DNA of 6,220 nt. Source: CAISIP01 sp046594635 (GTDB lineage: Bacteria > Pseudomonadota > Gammaproteobacteria > Burkholderiales > Burkholderiaceae_C). The stretch covers positions 1-6,220 of the forward strand of contig JBKJRR010000413.1 of the NCBI GenBank assembly GCA_046594635.1, given 5' to 3'. Position numbers and translations under genes: made by a program. Shown piece by piece: positions 1 through 5,175 of the stretch; the stretch's first letter is position 1; each line of letters opens with the position of its first letter. Below the pieces are notes generated by a model. It made no database searches, had not been told where the DNA came from, and worked only from the letters and a program-made list of their open reading frames with translations.

Positions 1-89
1 TTGATCACGCCCTTGGCGCTGAGTTCTTCCAATTCCTTGGGCAGAAATTCCTTGAACAGATAGATATCCTGCAGCAGTTGAATGCCCAT
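1..89 (-). CDS. Partial N-terminus of a probable Crp/Fnr-type cyclic-nucleotide-binding protein
   Basis: Leftward gene cut by the window edge; only the first 29 codons are present. The ATG at 89-87 is preceded by a strong GGAGG ribosome binding site (98-94) four bases upstream, so the start is well supported. The peptide begins MGIQLLQDIYLFKEFLPKEL and continues with EELSAKG. The pattern of a short helix, an aromatic-Leu-Phe step, then Leu-Pro-x-Glu-Leu-x-x-Leu is what usually opens the cyclic-nucleotide-binding (cNMP) domain of Crp/Fnr regulators and of stand-alone cNMP-binding proteins. The phosphate-binding cassette and any DNA-binding domain lie outside the window, so family membership is an inference from a short N-terminal resemblance and the function cannot be stated. 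Confidence 0.6.
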   Translation of the reverse strand, partial: MGIQLLQDIYLFKEFLPKELEELSAKGVI

Positions 90-115
90 GGGTCCTCCGG
101 AGTTGATTGAATGAT

Positions 116-172
116 CGGTGCACAGACGCACGCGTTTGTATTGCCACTCTAACCTATCGCGCAAGTGCACCG
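116..172 (-). promoter_or_regulatory. Candidate leftward promoter bracketed by an 8-bp inverted repeat
   Basis: Read on the minus strand, TTGCGC (164-159) and TACAAA (140-135) are separated by 18 bases. They make a plausible sigma-70 promoter with a start near 128, about 39 bases before the ATG at 89. An exact 8-bp inverted repeat flanks it: GTGCACCG at 165-172 abuts the -35 box, and CGGTGCAC at 116-123 lies just downstream of the expected start. Each arm contains the palindrome GTGCAC. The placement suggests an operator pair, but no protein can be assigned and the promoter call is by eye only. Confidence 0.35.
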
Positions 173-346
173 GCAGCCTGGCATGATCACGGACCCCGGG
201 AACCGTCGACAAGTTCGCGGGCGCAGCGGGCAGTCAGTCTGCGCGACAAGGTGCGAGAGGACGGTCTGGACCTGCAGGGCCCAGGTCGGAGGCGACCCCC
301 GGCATCCCCCGCCCAAAGTGTCGGCAGGCCACGGGTCTGCAAAGAT

Positions 347-377
347 TTGGCAAGGAGCCCGCACACTGTGGCCTAAT
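347..377 (+). promoter_or_regulatory. Candidate sigma-70 promoter of the small basic protein gene
   Basis: TTGGCA at 347-352 matches five of six -35 consensus positions. CCTAAT at 372-377 matches four of six -10 positions and is preceded by a TGn extended -10 element (369-371). The 19-base spacer is longer than ideal, which the extended -10 may offset. Transcription would start near 384, giving a leader of about 29 bases before the ATG at 413. Confidence 0.4.
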
Positions 378-412
378 AGCGGGTTGAACTGAATTTTCTG
401 GAGTGATTCATC

Positions 413-580
413 ATGGCCAAAGCCATCCGTACCGAAGCTGACCGTCTGGCGAGCCCCCGCCCTGTCCCTGCCAAGGGTTTCTCTATGCCAGTGACCCACG
501 GCCAGAAGATCAGCCTGGAGCGTGGCACCTCCACGCGCAGCAAGAAAAATCCGGGCAAACGTCCCCACAAGGGCGGCTGA
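413..580 (+). CDS. Small, strongly basic hypothetical protein (55 aa)
   Basis: I do not recognise this family. The frame starts at ATG 413 with a GGAG Shine-Dalgarno (400-403) nine bases upstream, and stops at TGA 578-580. The product has 7 Lys, 6 Arg and 2 His against only 3 acidic residues. It is rich in Pro, Gly and Ser, has no hydrophobic segment or signal peptide, and ends in a Lys/Arg-rich tail (TRSKKNPGKRPHKGG), so it is probably disordered and could bind nucleic acid or ribosomes. Four of six Arg codons are CGT, and GGT, GCT, CCT and TCT also occur, a bias often seen in highly expressed proteobacterial genes and unlike the CGC-rich neighbours. A candidate promoter upstream and a hairpin terminator 6 bases after the stop make it look like a single-gene transcript of about 230 bases. 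It is convergent with the arginase gene, with 39 bases between the stops. Confidence 0.65.
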   Translation: MAKAIRTEADRLASPRPVPAKGFSMPVTHGQKISLERGTSTRSKKNPGKRPHKGG

Positions 581-586
581 CCCCGG

Positions 587-615
587 CCCGGGCAAAACGC
601 CCGGGTGTTGTCTCG
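587..615 (+). terminator. Rho-independent terminator after the small basic protein gene
   Basis: A perfect 7-bp GC stem, CCCGGGC (587-593) and GCCCGGG (599-605), closes an AAAAC loop and is followed on the plus strand by TGTTGTCT, a modest U-rich tract. It lies 6 bases after the TGA of the small gene, in the gap between two convergent genes. On the minus strand the stem is not followed by a T run, so it should serve mainly the rightward transcript. Confidence 0.6.
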
Positions 616-619
616 CGCA

Positions 620-1576
620 TTACCGGCCGGTGCCGGACTTTCGCATCAAGGTACTCTTGCCGAACAGGCTCTCGATGAGATCGACGGCCAGTTCAGCGGT
701 CTGATTGCGGATGTCCAGCGCCGGATTGAGTTCGACCACATCCAGCGATGCCAGGCGCCCGGTATCGGCGATCATTTCCATGCACAGCTGGGCTTCGCGG
801 TAGGTCGGACCGCCTCGGACCGTGGTACCCACGCCCGGCGCGATGTCCGGGTCGAGGAAATCCACGTCCAGACTGACATGCAGGTGCGTGTTCGCATCGA
901 CCAGCGCCAGCGCCAGTTCCATGGTGTGGCGCATGCCCATCTCGTCGATGTAGCGCATGTCGAACACCTCGATACCCATGTCGTGTACCAGGCGCTTTTC
1001 GCCTTCGTCCACGCTGCGAATGCCGATCTGGCGCAACTCGCGCGGATGCAGCGCCGGCACATGGCCACCCATTTCCACCAGTTCGCGCGGACCCTGACCA
1101 CAAAGGCAGGCCACCGGCATGCCGTGGATATTGCCACTGGGCGTCAACGTCGCGGTATTGAAATCGGCATGGGCGTCGAACCACAAGACGCGTAGCTTCT
1201 TGCCTCGCTCCCGGCAGTGGCGGGCCACTGCGCTGATCGAGCCTATGCCAAGGCAATGGTCGCCACCGAGCACGATCGGCAACCTGGCGGCAGACAGCTC
1301 TGCAAATACAGCGTCATGCAGCAGCTGGTTCCAGGCCACGACCTCGGGCAAGTGGCGGAAACCGTCGACGGCGTCCAGCCACGGATTGATCGGGCCATCG
1401 AGATTGCCGCAGTCGCGCACGTCGATGCCAAACTGGGCCACGGCCTCGGCAATGCCAGCGACCCGCAACGCGGCCGGCCCCATGCGGGCGCCCCGCATGC
1501 CGGCACCCACGTCAGTGGGCACACCGATCAGGCTTACGCCTTTCACGCCCGGTGCAAGTGGCCGCAAGTCGCTCAA
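620..1576 (-). CDS. rocF: Arginase
   Basis: Cytosolic manganese enzyme hydrolysing L-arginine to L-ornithine and urea. The 318-residue product has the normal length for bacterial arginase and all six metal ligands of the ureohydrolase fold: His107 (in GGDHCLGIGS), Asp134, His136 and Asp138 (in WFDAHADFNT), Asp237 and Asp239 (in SLDVDFLDPDIAPGVGT). Substrate-side residues of true arginases are also present: SGNIHG at 147-152, Asp190 and Glu282 in VELNP. These features favour arginase over agmatinase. The start is a TTG (1576-1574) that overlaps the TGA of the upstream ocd gene as TTGA; GAGG lies 7 bases upstream, and the first ATG (codon 27) would remove the conserved opening strand. It is the second gene of an ocd-arginase operon, and its ornithine product is the substrate of the first gene's enzyme. 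No dedicated terminator is evident beyond the TAA at 622-620. Confidence 0.96.
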   Translation of the reverse strand: MSDLRPLAPGVKGVSLIGVPTDVGAGMRGARMGPAALRVAGIAEAVAQFGIDVRDCGNLDGPINPWLDAVDGFRHLPEVVAWNQLLHDAVFAELSAARLPIVLGGDHCLGIGSISAVARHCRERGKKLRVLWFDAHADFNTATLTPSGNIHGMPVACLCGQGPRELVEMGGHVPALHPRELRQIGIRSVDEGEKRLVHDMGIEVFDMRYIDEMGMRHTMELALALVDANTHLHVSLDVDFLDPDIAPGVGTTVRGGPTYREAQLCMEMIADTGRLASLDVVELNPALDIRNQTAELAVDLIESLFGKSTLMRKSGTGR

Positions 1577-2673
1577 ACCAGTGCCTCGTCCAGTACCCGA
1601 GCGTGCGCCGGTACCTTGTCGGCGGGCGCACCTGCCATCAGGTCAATCAGCCCGAACAAGTCCTTGGCGTCATCGAATGCCGGGATCAGCGCCAGGTCCT
1701 GGCCAACACCCAGTGCTTTGGCGCTGTCGCGCATGTAGCGCAGCGCCGAGAAATCCTCCAGCGCAAATCCGACCGAGTCGAAGATCGTGACCTGATCTGC
1801 ACCGGTGCGACCGGCCTGATGACCTTGCAGCACTTGCCACAATTCGGTAACGGCAAAGTCCGCCGGCATTTGCTGCAACTCCCCTTCGATCCGGGTCTGC
1901 GGCTCGAATTCGACGAAGACCTCGGCGCGCGTCAGCACCTCGGCATGCAGCTCGGTCTTGCCCGGACAGTCTCCACCCACCGCATTGAAGTGCATGCCAG
2001 GCTCGACCATCTCGGGGGTGATGATGATGGCGTTGGTCTTATCGGCAGTCACGGTAGTCACTATATCGGCTCCGAACACGGCTTCGGCCACACTGGCACA
2101 CCGCAGCAGCCGGATGCCGGTTTTGCGCAGGTTGAACATCAGCTTGTCGGTCGCCTGTGGGTCGGTGTCATACAACCGGATCTCCTGGATACCCAGCAGG
2201 TGATGGAATGCCAGCGCCTGGAAATCGCTTTGTGCACCATTGCCGATCAGCGCCATCGAACGGCTGTCAGGCCGGGCCAGCGCGCGCGCTGCCAGCGCCG
2301 ACATGGCCGCCGTGCGCACCGCCGTGGTCAAGGTCAGTTCACTGAACAACTCCGGAACCCCATTGTCGACACGGGCCATGACACCAAACGCCATGACGGT
2401 GGGCAAGCCGAACTGGGTATTGCCTGGATGCCCGTTGACACATTTGAAGGTGTAGGTCTTGTCATCGGCGATTGGCATCAATTCGATCACACCCACAGGC
2501 GAATGATTGCCGACACGGGCATTCTTGTCGAAGTCCTGCCAGCGCAGATAATCGGCGTGGATCGCGTCGTGCATGCCGCGCAGGGCCTGTGCCATGCCCT
2601 GATGGCGCAGGATGTGGGCGATGTCGACCGGGCTGAGATAACGGGTGCGGATGGGGGTTTGGGTGGTTTTCAT
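1573..2673 (-). CDS. ocd: Ornithine cyclodeaminase
   Basis: NAD-dependent enzyme of the ornithine cyclodeaminase/mu-crystallin family that converts L-ornithine to L-proline and ammonia in the cytosol. From the ATG at 2673 it has 366 residues, close to the roughly 350 of the Pseudomonas putida enzyme, which it closely resembles throughout as far as I recall that sequence. Visible landmarks are the substrate-pocket residues Arg53, Glu64, Lys77 (FKCVNGHP) and Arg120 (LTLTTAVRTAA), the dinucleotide-binding loop GNGAQS at 144-149, the AVGGDCPGK motif carrying the catalytic Asp235, and EPQTRIEGE followed by FDSVGFALED. A GTG at 2736 would add 21 residues but has no ribosome binding site and the extension looks non-conserved, so the ATG is preferred, although its own Shine-Dalgarno is weak. 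It is the first gene of the operon with arginase and diverges from two Lrp/AsnC regulators, which suggests induction by arginine or ornithine. Confidence 0.96.
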   Translation of the reverse strand: MKTTQTPIRTRYLSPVDIAHILRHQGMAQALRGMHDAIHADYLRWQDFDKNARVGNHSPVGVIELMPIADDKTYTFKCVNGHPGNTQFGLPTVMAFGVMARVDNGVPELFSELTLTTAVRTAAMSALAARALARPDSRSMALIGNGAQSDFQALAFHHLLGIQEIRLYDTDPQATDKLMFNLRKTGIRLLRCASVAEAVFGADIVTTVTADKTNAIIITPEMVEPGMHFNAVGGDCPGKTELHAEVLTRAEVFVEFEPQTRIEGELQQMPADFAVTELWQVLQGHQAGRTGADQVTIFDSVGFALEDFSALRYMRDSAKALGVGQDLALIPAFDDAKDLFGLIDLMAGAPADKVPAHARVLDEALV

Positions 2674-2740
2674 GGTACGGGCCTGCGGATCAAGACTGTC
2701 GGTTGCTGATGGGAACAGGACCAGTGTCTTACGCACTCAC

Positions 2741-2818
2741 GGCAATGTAAATCGCCAATACTGCAAGCAATTCACCATTAATCTGGCGATACGCTAACCT
2801 CCCATGCCAAAATGGCAT
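2741..2818. promoter_or_regulatory. Divergent regulatory region with GCCA/TGGC inverted repeats
   Basis: This lies between ocd (leftward) and the first Lrp/AsnC gene (rightward). Repeats seen are: a 16-bp imperfect palindrome GGCAATGTAAATCGCC (2741-2756, 12 of 16 positions symmetric); the pair ATCGCCA (2751-2757) and TGGCGAT (2784-2790), with arm centres 33 bases apart; GCG-ATA-CGC (2786-2794); and a perfect pair ATGCCA (2804-2809)/TGGCAT (2813-2818) around AAA, overlapping the first possible start codon. A weak leftward promoter, TTGCTT (2770-2765) and TACATT (2749-2744) with a 15-base spacer, would put its -10 box inside the first palindrome. Multiple phased sites fit Lrp-family binding, but the assignment is inferred from position. 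Confidence 0.45.
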
Positions 2819-3247
2819 TCCATGGACGCTGTCGATCGAGAACTGATTTCGCTCTTGCGCAAGGATGCGCGCACCAGCGTGGCCATATTGGCGCGCAAGC
2901 TGGGCGTGTCGCGCGGCACGGTCAGCAACCGCGTCACCAAACTCGAAGACGCCGGCATCATCGTCGGCTACACCGTGCGGCTGCGCCCCGACGCACAGCC
3001 CAACGAGATCCGGGCCTGGATGGGGGTGGCGGTCGGTGGCAACGAAACCCGTTCGGTCATCGCCAGCCTGCTGGGCGAGCCGGCGGTGGCCACACTGCAC
3101 GACACCAACGGCCGCTGGGACCTGCTGGCCGAGTTGCGCGCCGGTAATCTGTCGGAACTGTCGCAGGCGCTCGAGCGCATCCGGCTGATACGCGGCATCA
3201 GCAGTTCCGAGACCAGCATCCACCTCGAGACCTACCGACTGTCATGA
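2804..3247 (+). CDS. Lrp/AsnC-family transcriptional regulator, local type
   Basis: DNA-binding regulator with the two-domain layout of the feast/famine family. An N-terminal AsnC-type helix-turn-helix (residues about 8-55, core SVAILARKLGVSRGTVSNRV) is followed by a C-terminal alpha/beta ligand-binding and oligomerisation domain (about 68-147). The latter includes TNGRWDLLAELRA, equivalent to the family's G-x-x-D turn. The 147 residues are a normal length. The start is uncertain: ATG 2804 gives this length and ATG 2822 gives 141 residues beginning MDAVDREL. Neither has a Shine-Dalgarno, and an inverted repeat overlaps 2804-2818, which would favour 2822 if it is an operator. The TGA overlaps the ATG of the next regulator (ATGA), so the two are probably translationally coupled. 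Because it diverges from ocd-arginase, control of that operon by arginine or ornithine is the likeliest role, together with autoregulation. It differs clearly in sequence from the second regulator, so this is not a recent duplication. Confidence 0.92.
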   Translation: MPKWHSMDAVDRELISLLRKDARTSVAILARKLGVSRGTVSNRVTKLEDAGIIVGYTVRLRPDAQPNEIRAWMGVAVGGNETRSVIASLLGEPAVATLHDTNGRWDLLAELRAGNLSELSQALERIRLIRGISSSETSIHLETYRLS

Positions 3248-3726
3248 CCCCAACCTCAGGCAGCCCGGAGCTCGATCGCATCGACATGAAGATCCTGCAG
3301 CAGCTGCAGGCTGACGGGCGCATCTCCAACCTCAAGCTGGCCGAGTGCGTGGCCTTGTCGCCAACGGCCGTGCTTGCCCGGGTACAGCGTCTGACGCGCG
3401 AAGGCTACATCCTGGGTTATGAGGCACGCCTGAACCCGCACAAACTCGGTCGGGGCATGCTGGTGTTCGTCGAAGTCCTGCTCGACCGCACCACACCCCA
3501 TGTGTTCGATGCCTTCAAGGCGGCGGTCCAGGTGCGCAGCGAGATCATGGAATGCCATATGGTGGCCGGCGGCTTCGACTATCTGCTCAAGACACGCATG
3601 GCCGATATGGATGCCTATCGCAGTTTCGCCGGCACTGTTTTGTGGCAACTTCCCGGCGTGCGCGAAACCCGCACTTACGCCGTCATGGAAGAGGTCGTCA
3701 ACTCGACCCAGCTGCGCCTGATTTGA
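3244..3726 (+). CDS. Lrp/AsnC-family transcriptional regulator, Lrp-like
   Basis: A second feast/famine regulator, 160 residues, much closer to enterobacterial Lrp and to Pseudomonas BkdR/PutR-type proteins than its neighbour. It opens with LDRIDMKILQQLQADGRIS and continues through a helix-turn-helix (about 26-52, LKLAECVALSPTAVLARVQRL). The C-terminal ligand-binding domain holds LVFVEVLLDR (73-82), the EIMECHMVAGGFDYLLKTR block (100-118) and the closing LPGVRETRTYAVMEEV. The start ATG 3244 overlaps the preceding stop as ATGA and has no strong Shine-Dalgarno of its own, which suggests translation depends on coupling. Lrp-type proteins bind DNA as dimers to octamers and respond to an amino acid. 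Here the ligand could be proline, ornithine, arginine or leucine, which the sequence cannot decide. Targets may include the divergent ocd-arginase operon or a proline catabolic gene elsewhere. Confidence 0.94.
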   Translation: MTPTSGSPELDRIDMKILQQLQADGRISNLKLAECVALSPTAVLARVQRLTREGYILGYEARLNPHKLGRGMLVFVEVLLDRTTPHVFDAFKAAVQVRSEIMECHMVAGGFDYLLKTRMADMDAYRSFAGTVLWQLPGVRETRTYAVMEEVVNSTQLRLI

Positions 3727-3812
3727 CCTGTGACGAAGTTACCATTAGCGCCACAAATGCACAGTGTGGGCACCCGGTCCTTAGCGAAAATTCCATCTTT
3801 TGGGGACACAAC

Positions 3813-4367
3813 ATGAAGAAGATCGTCACGACCGCCATTTGCCTGCTGGGTTTTTTCATGGCGGGCGCGCAAGCGCAAACGATGAAACCCGGTCTCTGGG
3901 AGATGCAGACCAAGATGCAAAGCGGCTCGGGTGAAATGGACAAGGCGATGGCCGAGATGCAGCAGCAGATGGCATCGATGACACCCGAGCAACGCAAGAT
4001 GATGCAGGAGATGATGGGCAAACAGGGTGTGGGCCTAGGCGCTGGCGGACCGGGCGCCATGACTATCAAGATTTGCATGACCCAGCAGATGATCGAGCGC
4101 AACGAGTTGCCGGCCCAGCAAGGCGACTGCAAGAACACGGTCTCGCCGCGAAGCGGCAACAAGATGAAGTTTGCATTCAGCTGCACCAGACCGGTATCCA
4201 GTGGCGAAGGTGAGGTCACCTTCATCAGCCCGCAGGCCTACACCACCAAGATGACGGTGGACACCCCCAAGGCCGGCAAGACCGAGCGCATGACCATGGA
4301 CAGCCAGGGCAAATGGCTATCCGCCGAATGCGGCGCGATACGCCCGATCGACACCAATAAATCCTGA
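3813..4367 (+). CDS. DUF3617 domain-containing secreted protein, methionine-rich
   Basis: A 184-residue exported protein of unknown function. Residues 1-21 form a Sec signal peptide (MKK, then a hydrophobic stretch ICLLGFFMAGA) with an Ala-Gln-Ala cleavage site before Gln22, so the mature form should be periplasmic. The mature N-terminus MKPGLWEMQTKM is the typical opening of DUF3617 proteins. Residues 31-68 contain 11 methionines, many spaced 3-4 apart in a predicted amphipathic helix. Four cysteines follow (88, 106, 124, 173) and could form two disulfides. Start ATG 3813 has GGGGA (3802-3806) six bases upstream; longer in-frame extensions run into the lrp-like gene and would bury the signal peptide. 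It lies 86 bases after the regulators and may have its own promoter (TTGACC at 3723-3728 is a weak -35 candidate). It converges on yggS. Periplasmic metal binding is only a speculation from the Met-rich segment. Confidence 0.88.
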   Translation: MKKIVTTAICLLGFFMAGAQAQTMKPGLWEMQTKMQSGSGEMDKAMAEMQQQMASMTPEQRKMMQEMMGKQGVGLGAGGPGAMTIKICMTQQMIERNELPAQQGDCKNTVSPRSGNKMKFAFSCTRPVSSGEGEVTFISPQAYTTKMTVDTPKAGKTERMTMDSQGKWLSAECGAIRPIDTNKS

Positions 4368-4374
4368 TCCCGCT

Positions 4375-4423
4375 GCGGGCGGGCACCCGGTCGGCGCTTG
4401 GCGCCATGCGCTGCTTCGCCCGC
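4375..4423. repeat. GC-rich nested inverted repeat between convergent genes
   Basis: The 76-base gap between the DUF3617 and yggS stop codons contains a 7-bp outer pair, GCGGGCG (4375-4381) and CGCCCGC (4417-4423). Inside it is a smaller hairpin, GGCGC (4393-4397) and GCGCC (4401-4405), around a TTG loop. No T run follows on either strand, so it is not a textbook intrinsic terminator. It could still block or slow convergent transcription or protect 3' ends. In DNA this GC-rich it may also be chance. Confidence 0.3.
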
Positions 4424-4443
4424 AAGCGCGCGAAACAGGTGCG

Positions 4444-5139
4444 TCAGGTGCCAATCGGCGCCCGCCCACCGAATATCGCCGTCCCAACGCGCACCATGGT
4501 ACTGCCGGCATGAATTGCGGCCTCCAGGTCGGCGCTCATGCCCATCGACAAGGTATCCAGCGCCAAGCCCTGCGCCTTGAGCTGCTCGAACAGCAATCGG
4601 GCGCGTGTATGCAGGGCACAAGCCGATTCGAAATCGGGGGCTGGCTCTGGAATCGTCATCAAGCCACGCAAGCGCAGCCGCGGCAGTTCCCGGATGGCGT
4701 GCGCCAGTTCCGCCAGCGCAACGGGAGCGACTCCGGCCTTGGTCGGGCCGCCATCGGTATTGACCTGAATACATACCTGCAGTGGCGCCAGATGCGCCGG
4801 ACGCTGGTCGTTCAGTCGCTGCGCAATCTTGAGCCGATCGACCGACTGCGCCCAATCGAAATGTTCGGCCACCAGACGCGTCTTGTTGCTCTGGATGGGG
4901 CCGATGCAATGCCAGATCGCCGGCGTATCGGCCAGTTCACCCACCTTGTCCACCGCCTCCTGGATGTAGTTCTCGCCAAATTCGCGCTGGCCCGTGTCGA
5001 GCGCCTGCGCCACCGCAGCCGCCGCAAAAGTCTTGGACACAGCCAGCAGGCGCACCTGCGACGGATCTCGCCCCGCGGCCTTGCAGGCTGAGGCGATGCG
5101 CTGGTGTACAGCTTGGAGATTGTTCGCAATCGTGGTCAT
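4444..5139 (-). CDS. yggS: YggS/PLPBP family pyridoxal phosphate homeostasis protein
   Basis: Cytosolic PLP-binding protein with a fold like the N-terminal barrel of alanine racemase. It has no known enzymatic activity and affects vitamin B6 and amino-acid balance. The 231-residue product carries the PLP lysine Lys36 in LLAVSKTF, the same position as in E. coli YggS, then FGENYIQEA (54-62), HCIGPIQSNK (77-86), the strand RGLMTIP (158-164), SMGMSADLEAAI (198-209) and the phosphate-binding VRVGTAIFG (216-224). ATG 5139 is preferred; an in-frame TTG at 5160 would add seven non-conserved residues. The Shine-Dalgarno is weak. It is divergent from pilT with 36 bases between start codons, an arrangement also known in Pseudomonas, where proC follows yggS. 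Here no proC follows; the next gene is the convergent DUF3617 gene. Confidence 0.96.
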   Translation of the reverse strand: MTTIANNLQAVHQRIASACKAAGRDPSQVRLLAVSKTFAAAAVAQALDTGQREFGENYIQEAVDKVGELADTPAIWHCIGPIQSNKTRLVAEHFDWAQSVDRLKIAQRLNDQRPAHLAPLQVCIQVNTDGGPTKAGVAPVALAELAHAIRELPRLRLRGLMTIPEPAPDFESACALHTRARLLFEQLKAQGLALDTLSMGMSADLEAAIHAGSTMVRVGTAIFGGRAPIGT

Positions 5140-5142
5140 AAT
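5113..5142 (+). promoter_or_regulatory. Candidate pilT promoter overlapping the yggS start
   Basis: CATAAT at 5137-5142 matches five of six -10 consensus positions and includes the complement of the yggS ATG (5137-5139). TTGGAG at 5113-5118 is a weak -35 box 18 bases upstream, inside the yggS coding region. Transcription would start near 5149, leaving a leader of about 27 bases that contains the GAGG ribosome binding site (5167-5170), five bases before the GTG. A polymerase bound here would cover the yggS start region, so the two divergent genes may interfere. Confidence 0.35.
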
Positions 5143-5175
5143 TGGCCCGTAGCCTAACAAATCATCGAGGACTTC

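Larger units (their letters stand above)
90..412. other. Intergenic stretch of about 320 bases between divergent genes
   Basis: No convincing protein gene is seen here. Short open frames on both strands have no family resemblance and mostly lack ribosome binding sites. The left end holds the candidate promoter of the leftward Crp/Fnr-like gene, and the right end the candidate promoter and ribosome binding site of the small basic protein gene. The middle (about 180-345) is GC-rich and contains two small overlapping hairpins: stem 269-274/282-287 and stem 284-288/293-297. I recognise no known structured RNA (not RNase P RNA, SRP RNA, 6S or tmRNA). Confidence 0.6.

Noticed and set aside
107..376. 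Rightward 89-codon frame in the left intergenic region, starting at TTG
   Set aside because: TTG start, low-complexity Arg/Pro/Ser-rich product typical of non-coding GC-rich DNA, and it overlaps the control region of the leftward gene.
149..595. Leftward open frame of 148 codons covering the small basic gene and intergenic region
   Set aside because: No ribosome binding site and no recognisable domain. The opposing small frame has a promoter, Shine-Dalgarno and terminator that fit it exactly.
1552..2709. Long rightward open frame (385 codons) antisense to ocd
   Set aside because: It is a shadow frame from GC-rich codon bias. The opposite strand encodes a complete ornithine cyclodeaminase with all motifs, and the antisense product resembles no family.
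2674..2736. Upstream GTG start (2736) extending ornithine cyclodeaminase by 21 residues
   Set aside because: No Shine-Dalgarno, the extension does not resemble the family N-terminus, and the predicted promoter -10 box lies immediately upstream.
2741..2758. Possible sigma-54 (-24/-12) promoter for ocd on the minus strand (TGGC...TTGC)
   Set aside because: There are 11 bases between the GG and GC elements, whereas sigma-54 promoters need 10 with little tolerance. No enhancer-binding regulator is nearby either; the local regulators are Lrp type.
3768..4392. 12-bp direct repeat GGGCACCCGGTC flanking the DUF3617 gene (3768-3779 and 4381-4392)
   Set aside because: A 12-base GC-rich match is expected about once by chance in a window this size, and no transposase or terminal inverted repeats accompany it.
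4238..4909. Leftward 223-codon frame overlapping yggS and DUF3617
   Set aside because: It is an out-of-frame shadow of yggS on the same strand; the yggS frame carries all the family motifs.
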